Assembly: GCA_017399145.1 (NCBI GenBank)
Contig: JAFQEG010000015.1
Coordinates: 17,040 to 81,039 of the forward strand
DNA: 64,000 nt
Reading direction: 5' to 3'
Source: Clostridia bacterium
Lineage (GTDB): Bacteria > Bacillota > Clostridia > Oscillospirales > CAG-272
A program made the position numbers and the translations under genes. Below are positions 16,535 to 24,938 of the stretch, one piece after another (position 1 is the stretch's first letter; each line of letters begins with the position of its first letter). The notes below the pieces were generated by a model. It saw only the letters and a program-made list of their open reading frames with translations. It did no database searches and was not told the origin of the DNA.

Positions 16535-17428
16535 TCAAAAAATTCCAACTATTAAAATTGCCACAATGCCTATAACAAAGCCAATGCATTGTTTTTTAGT
16601 TATCTTATCTTTGTATATTAGTGCGGATATAAAGCTTGACAAAAGCATACTTCCTATGTTGTAAACAGGAAATAGGATTATTGAGGGTAGCTTCCCCGAC
16701 AAGCTTAAATTTAAAAAGTTCAACAAGCCTACACATATACCAAGACACAAGGGAACTATTAATTTTTTTATTACCCTTTGCTTTTTAGATAATTGATGCT
16801 CCTCTTCTCTGTTTTTATGGATTAACAAGGACACGATACCTGTAAATAATGAGGAGAAAAACAATGCATAGACTAAAAACAATTTTAGCTCGTTTGCAAA
16901 CTCGGAATATTGGTGAGTTTTTTGAAATATTGCGTTTGTGCCCGAGCCTAGCATCGCTAAAATTGCAAATGGTAGCCACGCAAATAGCCGTCCACCCTTT
17001 TCCCTCTTAAATACTATTAAGCACAAGGATATTACAAGCAAGGCAATGCCACCCCATTGATAAATAGATACACCCTCATTCCAAAAAATCAAGCCATAAA
17101 AAATAGGCACCAAAAAGCCACAGGAATACACAAGAGATACTAGCGACGCAGGTCCTTTTCCCATTGCCATTGATTGCATAATTTGAGTTATTGCTACCGA
17201 TATGCCAAAAAATATAGAAAGAACAATAGAAAACGTAGATATTTTGAAAAGCTTATTGAACTCACCTGCAACAAAAATCAATGAACAAGCAAATGCAACA
17301 AAAAGAGCCTTGAAGTTTAATACAGCTGTTTCCTTTTTTGAGTATTGTCCTGTTCCTAATGCTTTGCAAAACAAGGATTTTCCTGTAGCTAACAGGGTCG
17401 ATAAGGCTAGTATAAGATATTCATTCAC
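16535..17428 (-). CDS. DMT/EamA-superfamily transporter
   Basis: Protein of 297 residues made almost entirely of hydrophobic helices, about ten by inspection, in two similar halves of five as in the drug/metabolite transporter superfamily. Examples are ALFVAFACSLIFVAGEF near the start and CIGFVIGIVAILIVGIF at the C-terminus. Some members carry nucleotide-sugars or small sugars; the substrate here is unknown. Coupling with the GH20 gene suggests an amino-sugar or disaccharide. The gene is transcribed divergently from the AraC regulator, and the 118-base gap holds a dyad operator and two -10 boxes, so the regulator probably controls it. Confidence 0.75.
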   Translation of the reverse strand: MNEYLILALSTLLATGKSLFCKALGTGQYSKKETAVLNFKALFVAFACSLIFVAGEFNKLFKISTFSIVLSIFFGISVAITQIMQSMAMGKGPASLVSLVYSCGFLVPIFYGLIFWNEGVSIYQWGGIALLVISLCLIVFKREKGGRLFAWLPFAILAMLGSGTNAIFQKTHQYSEFANELKLFLVYALFFSSLFTGIVSLLIHKNREEEHQLSKKQRVIKKLIVPLCLGICVGLLNFLNLSLSGKLPSIILFPVYNIGSMLLSSFISALIYKDKITKKQCIGFVIGIVAILIVGIF

Positions 17429-17452
17429 TTAATTTTAACAACCTCTAATCAA

Positions 17453-17515
17453 TTTGATATTTCTAAAATAATTATAGCATTTTTCAATAATTGATGATAT
17501 AATAGAAATATCAAA
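17453..17515. promoter_or_regulatory. Divergent promoter region with 13-base inverted repeat (AraC operator candidate)
   Basis: TTTGATATTTCTA at 17453-17465 and its exact complement TAGAAATATCAAA at 17503-17515 flank 37 bases. Inside are TATAAT on the minus strand (17476-17471, towards the transporter) and TATAAT on the plus strand (17498-17503, towards the AraC gene). The layout suits two operator half-sites of the adjacent regulator. Confidence 0.6.
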
Positions 17516-17546
17516 AAATACAACAAATCTATAAATTGAGGTTTAT

Positions 17547-18380
17547 ATGGATAATTTTTTACCTAAGACCTTTGACCTTGACGTGGGCAATAGCTATTGC
17601 AGTGACTATCAACGTGGCAAAAACAAAACGCTACCACACTGGCACAGTGGTGCAGAAATTATATTTGTTCTTGAGGGCAAGGTTGATGTAATGTTTAATG
17701 ATTCTTGGCATACCTTAGAAAAAAGCTCTATGATTTTTATTCCACCGAAGCAACTACATTGCTGTAATTGTAAAGATGAAGCTACTGAAAAAATAGTGCT
17801 TGGCTTTAAGGAAAACTGCCTTGGTGCCGGTATTGGTCTTTCTCTTTCAAGCGACGTGCTTCTATTCTGTGTACTGCATAATCTTGAAAAGACGTCCTTG
17901 CCTACACTCATTAAGGAGTTTGACAAGCATTCAAGGAATTATTCTATTTATGCAGAGGACTTAATGGCTAGGGCGATTTTACTACAAATATATTCATTTT
18001 TAGTAAAGCATTGGACTAATCAAGGAATTGACCTTAACCTAAGCTATAAAAGTAAGGCTATTTCAATAGTATTTAATTATATTGAAGCCCACTATATGGA
18101 CGACCTTTCGCCTTATGAGGTAGCAAAGCAATTTCATATTAGCTATAGTGGTTTAGCTAAGGCGATTCAAAAATATAAGCACACAACCTTTATAAAATAT
18201 GTTAATCAAATACGAATTGAGAATGCAAAAAAGCTTCTTGCTATAACGGACAAAAGTGTAACAGAAATAGGCATAGAGTGTGGTTTTTCTGTTACAAGCT
18301 ATTTTATTAAAACGTTTTATGGCTTAACCGGTATGACGCCTAAATCTTATAGAAGCTTAATTAAAAAGCAAGCTAATTAG
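17547..18380 (+). CDS. AraC-family transcriptional regulator with cupin sensor
   Basis: Protein of 277 residues. The N-terminal half has the AraC cupin pattern (HWHSGAEIIFVLEGKVDVMFN at about 31-51 is shortened here to HWHSGAEI...VLEGK) with a metal-type HxH and a PPKQLH strand. The C-terminal 100 residues form the double helix-turn-helix: YEVAKQFHISYSGLAKAIQ is the first helix pair, and TEIGIECGFSVTSYFIKTF the second, ending with the family motif GMTPKSYR. It faces away from the transporter/GH20 pair and shares a region with a perfect 13-base inverted repeat. It therefore probably senses a sugar derived from that pathway and regulates both directions. Confidence 0.85.
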   Translation: MDNFLPKTFDLDVGNSYCSDYQRGKNKTLPHWHSGAEIIFVLEGKVDVMFNDSWHTLEKSSMIFIPPKQLHCCNCKDEATEKIVLGFKENCLGAGIGLSLSSDVLLFCVLHNLEKTSLPTLIKEFDKHSRNYSIYAEDLMARAILLQIYSFLVKHWTNQGIDLNLSYKSKAISIVFNYIEAHYMDDLSPYEVAKQFHISYSGLAKAIQKYKHTTFIKYVNQIRIENAKKLLAITDKSVTEIGIECGFSVTSYFIKTFYGLTGMTPKSYRSLIKKQAN

Positions 18381-18388
18381 CATATCAA

Positions 18389-18418
18389 AAAAACAGGAAA
18401 TGAAAATTTCCTGTTTTT
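18389..18418. terminator. Bidirectional terminator between araC-type gene and SGNH gene
   Basis: Stem AAACAGGAAAT with its complement ATTTCCTGTTT around a GAAA loop, with A-run before and T-run after, between two convergent genes. Confidence 0.8.
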
Positions 18419-19475
18419 ATTTTAGAATTTTCTTGATTAATGCCCCTAAGGATGTAGCAATTCCTACAAAGCCGTGGTCATTTGGATGACAGCCCTCTAC
18501 TGTGCCAAATTCTGCGTAGGGGGCAAACTCCTTGCCTCCATCCCAAAAATATACGTTTTCATCGCCATTATCAAGAGCATTTTTATAGGTTTGATATACG
18601 ATTTGACGTCGTTTTGGCTGATTATCGTGAAATCTTGCCATTGAGATTGAGGTCATCATTATTATTGGTAGGGTTGGGTTTGCATTGCGTATTATTTCAA
18701 ACATAGCCTCGTGTGTATTTTGCAAATGCTCCCAGCTTGGTGCGTTGTGGTCATAGTCGTAAACAAATAGCTCCGTATCAAGTGAGGCTATATATTCAGC
18801 CATTTCCCTTTCACCTCTTGCACTTCCTGAAAAGCCTAGATTTATAAAATCCATATTTAATTCACGAGAAATTATACTTGGATAAGAATTGCCTGGTCGT
18901 GAGGCACAGCCACCCTGTGTTATGGAATGACCATAATATACAATTGGCTTTTTATTCCTATATGGTGTTGGTGCTTCGATTTTTGCAGTCTCCTCGAGTC
19001 CTATGTATAATCTACAAACATCACTATAAAGTGGAAGATTGATTGTTATCTCACGCATTTTTCTCGTTTTAAATTCAAATATTGACTCGTAGCCATCTCT
19101 TATGTCAAAGGGTGGGCGAAACGTATTATTAAATTTGTCCTTGCCATCTTCTCTTACGTACATATCAAAGCCACAAGAGCCTGTCAATGCAAAGTGGTCC
19201 ATTTTGCCAACGTTACACATTTTGGCAGAAATCGCCATATACAGGCTATCGGTTTTAAAACGTACTCTGCCACCCGAGGTGTTAGTGTGTAGACAGGCTA
19301 CTCCGTCGTTGACACTTTTGGCTACCTCCTCTGGCATACGGCGAAGCCTTCCGTTTTCGTAGGAAACACCATAGACACAAAAGGGCTTTTCAAGGACCGA
19401 ATAAAGCTTAATATCGCTTTTGTCTAAGCTTGTTTCTATCTTAAAGTTCTCATCTATTTCTTCAAGTCTACTCAT
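18417..19475 (-). CDS. SGNH/GDSL-type esterase (carbohydrate esterase-like)
   Basis: Protein of 352 residues. The N-terminal 160 residues are beta-rich, and the C-terminal half carries the SGNH blocks: YGHSITQGG (nucleophile Ser), NLGFSGSARGE (Gly/Asn block), and GCHPNDHGF (catalytic Asp-His). Relatives remove acetyl or other acyl groups from plant or mucin glycans. There is no signal peptide, so it probably acts on imported oligosaccharides. It is the last gene of a leftward operon, 13 bases after the GH38 stop, and it ends at a bidirectional terminator. Co-transcription with an alpha-mannosidase and a CE15-like esterase suggests a complex glycan as substrate. Confidence 0.8.
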   Translation of the reverse strand: MSRLEEIDENFKIETSLDKSDIKLYSVLEKPFCVYGVSYENGRLRRMPEEVAKSVNDGVACLHTNTSGGRVRFKTDSLYMAISAKMCNVGKMDHFALTGSCGFDMYVREDGKDKFNNTFRPPFDIRDGYESIFEFKTRKMREITINLPLYSDVCRLYIGLEETAKIEAPTPYRNKKPIVYYGHSITQGGCASRPGNSYPSIISRELNMDFINLGFSGSARGEREMAEYIASLDTELFVYDYDHNAPSWEHLQNTHEAMFEIIRNANPTLPIIMMTSISMARFHDNQPKRRQIVYQTYKNALDNGDENVYFWDGGKEFAPYAEFGTVEGCHPNDHGFVGIATSLGALIKKILK

Positions 19476-19488
19476 ATAATTCTCCTTG

Positions 19489-21912
19489 TTAAATTAGTAA
19501 TTCAAAGGACTCCCAAAGAGTGTTATTTTCGTAAGCGATGGTTTTAACCTCGTATTTACCAAATTTCAATGGTAGTCTTTGGTCGTTTATCTTGATATAA
19601 GTATCTACTTGATTTGGTGTGTTGTTGAGTAGTCTAAATATAACTCCGTCCTTACCATAGGCTTTTTTAACAGTTGGCATAGATATAGTATCGTCGCCGA
19701 TAGAAATATCTAGGTCGGTGCCTGTTTTTTCGCTTGGGATTGGGAAAATATTTAGTGCATAAGGCTTTTGTACAAATTCGGTCGCCTTGCATTCAAGCTG
19801 ATTTCTTTGCAAAAGGGTCAATCTAAAGGAATAGTTATTCTCCCCTTGGTCAACCTTTTTGGTGTATCTGTCTTGTGGAATTAACTCTCTTTCGCCGATT
19901 GGGTGGGCGCAATAGGTTACTCCACGGACAAGGGACATATAAAGGGTATCATTTTCAAAATGGCTACCGTAAACGTCCTTGTTAAGCAGTGCAAGCCACT
20001 CCTTCTCTGTGTCGAGGGCTACAAATCTATGGGCTACATTTTCCCTTGCGTCCATAAATAGATTTTCTGTGCCGAATGGTCCTTGACCTATTAGGCTACC
20101 CTTTTTAGCAAATGGAAGCTTCAATTTAACTATTTTGTTAATATCGTTGTTGTACAAGGTGACGTCAATATCAACATAGTCGTTGTTTTTGTATATCTTG
20201 TAAAGTATTCTTGCACGTGTGCTATCACACTCAAAAAAGGCTTCTATACCAAGATAAATATCGCCATTTTCGATTACTTGAATACTCTTCATGCCCTTAA
20301 AGGGTCCAGTTGGATTTTGAGACAGTGTAAAGTCTTTTTCGTTAGTGCCTACTCTTAAAAGCTGGTCCTTGCCCATGCCCCAAGGGTCTGCATTGTCATC
20401 AAGGCTACATAGTCCAAAGCCGTTTTTGATATACTCAACTCCGTCAATTTTGTAAGATGAAAGCAAGCCTGTTTTTTCGTCAATTTTTACATATTTGTGT
20501 CCGTTATCAAAAACAAATGCTTCTTCTCTTTGATTTTCCTTTGAGTCAACAAAATCTATATAAACACTATATCGTGCAAGGGACATTGACTTTAGCTTAG
20601 CCTCAAAAATAATGCGCTTCCTCCAGTCTAGGTTAAGGTTAGAGTCTTCCTTAATTACCTGATATGGCACACTATTTCCATTTTCATCTACAACCTTTAT
20701 GTGTGAGGAAATATCTGTTTGCCAGTTTTGGTCGGCTAGAGAAAATTCACACTCTACGTTTTCGCATATATCATAAGGGTGAGGGTTGAATACAACTACC
20801 GGATATTCTCCATCCTTTGCTGGCTTTTGGCTAGTTGAAAGTGCAAAATAGGCTTTGATTTTTGCCCTTTCTGCCTCAAGCATACCATGATTTAAAAATC
20901 TAAGTCCTGCATCCTCGCCACATTGCACAGAGGTGCCCGGTAAAACGTCGTGAAATTCTGCGTTTAAAAGGTCCGTTACCGCATCTTGAATTTCCTTTTC
21001 AGGATAGGTGTCAAGTAGACCCTTCATATATGCAACTGATGACATTTTTTCTGCCATTGCTATTTCATTTTCAAGCTGTGCATGTAGCTTTTTTACACGA
21101 TACATTGAGGTGTAACAGCCTGGCATTGAAATACGAAGGGATTTATCAAAGACATTAGTAGGTGTAACCCTAGAAAAGAATTTTTCAGGGGTGGAGTGTA
21201 TGTAATTTACCTCTTTATCTGTCAAAAGCTCGTTTTTTATGTCGGTTAAATCCTTGTGTGATGGTCCACCACCATGGTTACCAACTCCCCACAAAACTGC
21301 GCCAACTGGCACGTTTTGATAATTTGCACGGCTTATGATGGATTTTACACTTTTACCAAGCGAGGTGCCATAGCTACCAGGAATACGCATTGCCTTGATT
21401 TCGCTACCATCAAGTCCTCGCCAAATAAATTGCTCACTTGGCAATTGACATTCGCTTCCATAAGGGCGCATAAACATATAGCTATCCTGTCCACACTTTT
21501 TAATGATTTGGACAAGTCCTACACTGTGTCCAAAGGGGTCAAGATTCATTGCAGTTGTTGGCACAACTCCAAATTTTTCCTTGAAGTATCTTTGTCCCTC
21601 TCTTATTTGTCTTACAAAGCTTTCGCCAGAAGGCATATTGCAATCTGGCTGTAAATACCAGCCACCCATTATATGCCACTTGCCTTCCTTTACAAGCTCT
21701 TTGATTTTTTCAAAAAGCTCAGGTGCGTATTCCTCAACGTATTTATAAACCGTTACCTCGTTGTGACAAAATATGTAGTCAAATTCATTACATAGCTTAA
21801 CTGCAGAATAAAAGGTTGAAAGCGTAGCACTAACTCCCTCTGGCCAGTCCCATTGCCATATTGGGTCTATGTGAGCATTACATATTAGATGTATTTCCTT
21901 TTTGTTTTCCAT
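19489..21912 (-). CDS. Glycoside hydrolase family 38 alpha-mannosidase
   Basis: Protein of 807 residues. The N-terminal catalytic domain starts with HLICNAHIDPIWQWDW, where His and Asp are zinc ligands, and the nucleophile region is MNLDPFGHSVGL (about residues 122-133). Further conserved pieces are GNHGGGPSHKDL and a long C-terminal beta region with FNPHPYD. GH38 enzymes hydrolyse alpha-mannosides and act in N-glycan or mannan use. The start overlaps the CPBP gene by 35 bases, and no better start exists because the zinc-site motif begins at residue 9. No signal peptide, so cytoplasmic. Part of a four-gene glycan operon. Confidence 0.88.
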   Translation of the reverse strand: MENKKEIHLICNAHIDPIWQWDWPEGVSATLSTFYSAVKLCNEFDYIFCHNEVTVYKYVEEYAPELFEKIKELVKEGKWHIMGGWYLQPDCNMPSGESFVRQIREGQRYFKEKFGVVPTTAMNLDPFGHSVGLVQIIKKCGQDSYMFMRPYGSECQLPSEQFIWRGLDGSEIKAMRIPGSYGTSLGKSVKSIISRANYQNVPVGAVLWGVGNHGGGPSHKDLTDIKNELLTDKEVNYIHSTPEKFFSRVTPTNVFDKSLRISMPGCYTSMYRVKKLHAQLENEIAMAEKMSSVAYMKGLLDTYPEKEIQDAVTDLLNAEFHDVLPGTSVQCGEDAGLRFLNHGMLEAERAKIKAYFALSTSQKPAKDGEYPVVVFNPHPYDICENVECEFSLADQNWQTDISSHIKVVDENGNSVPYQVIKEDSNLNLDWRKRIIFEAKLKSMSLARYSVYIDFVDSKENQREEAFVFDNGHKYVKIDEKTGLLSSYKIDGVEYIKNGFGLCSLDDNADPWGMGKDQLLRVGTNEKDFTLSQNPTGPFKGMKSIQVIENGDIYLGIEAFFECDSTRARILYKIYKNNDYVDIDVTLYNNDINKIVKLKLPFAKKGSLIGQGPFGTENLFMDARENVAHRFVALDTEKEWLALLNKDVYGSHFENDTLYMSLVRGVTYCAHPIGERELIPQDRYTKKVDQGENNYSFRLTLLQRNQLECKATEFVQKPYALNIFPIPSEKTGTDLDISIGDDTISMPTVKKAYGKDGVIFRLLNNTPNQVDTYIKINDQRLPLKFGKYEVKTIAYENNTLWESFELLI

Positions 21913-22657
21913 GCCAGTTATTGTCCTTTCTTCTCATTGACCATGCAAGGTACAATGCGTATGTGCCTGTGATTAGGGCAAGTAAAATTGAGGTAATTAT
22001 TCTTGATTGCTGTGTCTGTATTGCTTCGTTTGAAAAGGCGCTTAGTGCGTTAAATAATCCGTGAGATACAACACAAGCTACTATGCTTTTTGATTTGTAG
22101 TATATCATTACAAACATAAAGCCGGCTGTTGTTGCGTACAGGATTTGGAGTAGGCTTGGTAAAAGGTCCATACCTGCGCCATTGAATAGGTTGATTATAT
22201 GTCCTATTCCAAAGGTTAGGCTTGAAACGATAATTGCTACTTTTGTATTGCCTTTTCTCATTGCTTCAAACAAAAGCCCTCTAAAAATTACCTCCTCTAA
22301 AAAGCCAACACAAAGCATTGCTAAAACGTAAAATACTGTTTCGCCAACACCATAATTTAATGTCAATCCATACCATAAATTTGCACTTAGCATTATCAAA
22401 ATCGGTATGTAAAATAACATTGATTTGTTTGTTGATTGTGAATGGCAAAAGCCATATTTTTTAAGTAGCTTATTTTTCTTCAAAAATGCAAAAAGGACAA
22501 AAGAAAGCACAAGTCCAATTACTAAAGTAATTGACTTTTCTGCACCTAGTGTAGAAGACAGATTATCACCTACCGACATTAGCACACAATAGGCAATTAT
22601 CCAAGCAATAGAAAACCATATTTCACTTTTTTCATATAGCTTTTTTAAAATGCTCAT
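21878..22657 (-). CDS. CPBP family intramembrane metalloprotease (Abi/CAAX-like)
   Basis: Protein of 259 residues with about seven or eight hydrophobic segments. Abi/CPBP motifs are present: FLEEVIFRGLLF (EExxxR), FGIGHIINL (FxxxH) and HGLFNALS (HxxxN). These residues form the metal site of the glutamic-type membrane protease family. Family members process prenylated or other membrane substrates, or act in bacteriocin self-immunity; the role in a glycan operon is unknown. The 3' end overlaps the GH38 gene by 35 bases and a 23-base gap separates it from the CE15-like gene. Confidence 0.85.
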   Translation of the reverse strand: MSILKKLYEKSEIWFSIAWIIAYCVLMSVGDNLSSTLGAEKSITLVIGLVLSFVLFAFLKKNKLLKKYGFCHSQSTNKSMLFYIPILIMLSANLWYGLTLNYGVGETVFYVLAMLCVGFLEEVIFRGLLFEAMRKGNTKVAIIVSSLTFGIGHIINLFNGAGMDLLPSLLQILYATTAGFMFVMIYYKSKSIVACVVSHGLFNALSAFSNEAIQTQQSRIITSILLALITGTYALYLAWSMRRKDNNWHGKQKGNTSNM

Positions 22658-22680
22658 TTCTCTTCTCCTTTTTTGTTTTG

Positions 22681-23751
22681 TTAAGCTTTGTGCTTTTCAA
22701 TAAAATCGATAAAATTATTCCAGCCATGACGGGATAATAGGTGTCTTGACTTTAAAAGGAAAAATGCAACGTGGCCGTCAAGCAAGCGTTGTCCTTCCTT
22801 TAATTCTACCTCACCACCGACAAGTCCCGTAAGTCCTTGCTTTTCCCAAGCCTCACCACTGGCTAGGGCGCATAGCTGTTGAGATTTTGGGTCTGCCCAG
22901 AAATCAAGGCTACAAGCACCCACCATTACGTATCTTGGTGCTATGCTTCCTATTAAAAAGTGTTGGTCAAAGGTGTCGGGTACGTTTGTTTTGGCATATT
23001 TTTCGTAATTCTTACAGAACCAATAGGGGAACATTTGGTATATATCCTCAATCAGCTCACCTGTTATCCAACGATTTTCCGTTCTATGATGTCCACTGTT
23101 TCCACGGTATAGTGCATCACCTGAGCATCCTGCGGCATTAGAATAAACGAATTTTATTCTTTGATCAAGCATAGCGGTAACGAGGGCGGTTTTTCCAAGT
23201 CGGGAATGTCCTGCAATTGCTATATTACTTTCATCTGTGAAATCTTGTGTAAGTGCGTAATCCAAAACACGCATATTAGTCCAAGCCCACATCATTATTT
23301 TTCCGCAATCCTCTCCGTTTTCCTGACCGTTTGGTAAAAGAAGTGGTGCTATTCCGTTTGAAAAATCATTATTGTCGCTGGTTATATCCTCATAGCAATA
23401 GCAAAGGAAGTTTACGTCCTTTTCCGTCATTTCCTCAAGAGCAAAATATCTTGAGGCGTACATTGGGTGGAAGTTGTTGAAAAGTACAAGAGGACGCTTT
23501 TTTCCGTCGTTGTGCAAGAGTCTGTCAACTCTTATGCTATGGCTTTTTTCTCCTACGGTTATGGTTAGAGTTACGTATGTATGCTCAACCGTACCACAAG
23601 CGTATTGACCGTACACAAAGGTTGGCTCGTCAACGGATATGGAATACTCTACATTTGGTAAGTAGCCGTATTCCTCTCTTTGTAAAATTTCTATCATTTC
23701 CTCTCTTTCTAAAAGAGACGGAAGCTGTCTTTTTATAAGCTCGTTTTTCAT
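22681..23751 (-). CDS. CE15-like glucuronoyl esterase / alpha-beta hydrolase
   Basis: Protein of 356 residues. The segment IAGHSRLGKTALV carries the nucleophile in the GxSRxGK form typical of carbohydrate esterase family 15 (glucuronoyl esterases, which cut lignin-xylan ester links). Other CE15-like pieces are AWTNMRVLDYAL before the nucleophile and SLDFWADPKSQ, with a late His in GWNNFIDF context (SRHGW). No signal peptide is visible, so it is probably intracellular; CE15 members in this form may act on other uronate esters. It is the first gene of the operon CE15-CPBP-GH38-SGNH. Confidence 0.75.
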   Translation of the reverse strand: MKNELIKRQLPSLLEREEMIEILQREEYGYLPNVEYSISVDEPTFVYGQYACGTVEHTYVTLTITVGEKSHSIRVDRLLHNDGKKRPLVLFNNFHPMYASRYFALEEMTEKDVNFLCYCYEDITSDNNDFSNGIAPLLLPNGQENGEDCGKIMMWAWTNMRVLDYALTQDFTDESNIAIAGHSRLGKTALVTAMLDQRIKFVYSNAAGCSGDALYRGNSGHHRTENRWITGELIEDIYQMFPYWFCKNYEKYAKTNVPDTFDQHFLIGSIAPRYVMVGACSLDFWADPKSQQLCALASGEAWEKQGLTGLVGGEVELKEGQRLLDGHVAFFLLKSRHLLSRHGWNNFIDFIEKHKA

Positions 23752-23824
23752 TTTGACCTCACATTATAATTATGATATACTATTGTAGCACTAAAAGGAA
23801 TAAAAGTCAATTTGAAAGTTGTTA

Positions 23825-23853
23825 TTGATATTCTAATTTTGTTGTGATATAAT
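23825..23853 (+). promoter_or_regulatory. Sigma-A promoter (extended -10) of the RNA ligase gene
   Basis: -35 TTGATA (23825-23830), 17-base spacer, TGA plus -10 TATAAT (23848-23853). It lies 30 bases before the ATG at 23884, so the leader is short. Confidence 0.75.
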
Positions 23854-23883
23854 TTGGATAGTTTATTTTTAAGGAGATACGAA

Positions 23884-24510
23884 ATGAATAAAAGATATAA
23901 ATATCCAAGGACCTGTCATTTACCCTTTTCGCAGGGGGCAACGGATGACGACAAAATTCTTACGTCAACCGAGCATTTTTATGGTAAAGAGGTTGTAGTT
24001 ACCGAAAAAATGGACGGCGAGAATACCACAATTTACAACGACCATTGTCACGCAAGAAGCACGGATAGTAAGCACAAGGGCTATCACTCTTGGCTACTTA
24101 GCACTATTCCTATGTTTCAGCATCAAATTCCAGATGGCTGGCGAATTTGTGGTGAATACCTTTATGCAAAGCATTCAATAGGCTATGACAATTTGCCATC
24201 CTACTTTATGGTTTTCTCTATTTGGACTGAGGAAAACGAATGTCTTAGCTGGGACGATATGACCGACGTTTGCCGTGATATGGGTCTTGAGGTTGTGCCC
24301 TTTATTTACAGAGGAATATACGACGATGCTACAATTAAAAAGCTAGCCGAGGAAACTGTTAAAAGAGGTGGCGAGGGTATTGTTGTCCGTTTAGCCGATG
24401 GCTTTAAGTATGATGATTTCCCTGTTTCCATTGCAAAATACGTAAGAAAAAATCACGTACAAACAGACTCTAGCTGGGGTGCAGTTATCGAAAAAAATGG
24501 ATTAAAATAA
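23884..24510 (+). CDS. RNA ligase family protein (nucleotidyltransferase fold)
   Basis: Protein of 208 residues from the ATG at 23884, which has AAGGAG eight bases upstream; an ATG at 23854 lacks a site. Motif I is EKMDGENT (adenylated Lys in KxDG), motif III-like is WRICGEYLYAKHS, motif IV is GEGIVVR, and motif V is IAKYVRKNH. This is a minimal covalent nucleotidyltransferase without a recognisable C-terminal domain. It would seal nicked RNA or repair tRNA breaks with ATP. It is a monocistronic orphan with no kinase, phosphatase or RNA end-repair partner beside it. It could be a phage relic kept by the host. Substrate unknown. Confidence 0.82.
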   Translation: MNKRYKYPRTCHLPFSQGATDDDKILTSTEHFYGKEVVVTEKMDGENTTIYNDHCHARSTDSKHKGYHSWLLSTIPMFQHQIPDGWRICGEYLYAKHSIGYDNLPSYFMVFSIWTEENECLSWDDMTDVCRDMGLEVVPFIYRGIYDDATIKKLAEETVKRGGEGIVVRLADGFKYDDFPVSIAKYVRKNHVQTDSSWGAVIEKNGLK

Positions 24511-24511
24511 A

Positions 24512-24541
24512 AAAATTGCTCGGAATAACCGAGCAATTTTT
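24512..24541. terminator. Bidirectional terminator
   Basis: Stem AAAATTGCTCGG, loop AATA, complement ACCGAGCAATTTT, followed by T-rich sequence. It lies between the convergent RNA ligase and thioesterase genes. Confidence 0.85.
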
Positions 24542-24938
24542 ATTTTAGCTTTGAGTAGGTTTTTTGTGTAAACTTTTCGTTGAAAACGATAAATCTTTGG
24601 TGATTTGCCTCACCGATAAGACCACACTCATCGTATGCCTTGATTTCAAAGGAAATGCATCTGCCGTCTACCTTTGTAACAACAGATTCGCTCCATACCT
24701 TCATACCAACAGGGGTTGCGCTTAGGTGCTTTACCTCTATTAAGGTACCAACTGTGCCACTACCCTCTTCAAGATATGGTGAAAGTGATTTATAAGCACA
24801 TTCCTCCATTAAAGCAACCATACGTGGTGTTGCTAAAACCTCTAATTCACCACTACCAAAAACCTTAGCGGTGTCCTTTTCGGTCACTGTAATTTCAATT
24901 TTGTTAGTAACGCCTATTAAATCATTCATCTGTCTCAT
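24540..24938 (-). CDS. Hot-dog thioesterase (fluoroacetyl-CoA thioesterase-like)
   Basis: Protein of 132 residues. The pattern TPRMVALMEECAY ... GTVGTLIEVKHLSATPVG matches FlK-type thioesterases, in which Thr, Glu and His form the active site (Thr in the first block, Glu in MEECA, His in KHL). It would hydrolyse a short acyl-CoA; the natural substrate is unlikely to be fluoroacetyl-CoA. Its start overlaps the 3' end of the XRE regulator gene by 17 bases, so the two are co-transcribed. It ends on a bidirectional terminator. Confidence 0.8.
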   Translation of the reverse strand: MRQMNDLIGVTNKIEITVTEKDTAKVFGSGELEVLATPRMVALMEECAYKSLSPYLEEGSGTVGTLIEVKHLSATPVGMKVWSESVVTKVDGRCISFEIKAYDECGLIGEANHQRFIVFNEKFTQKTYSKLK

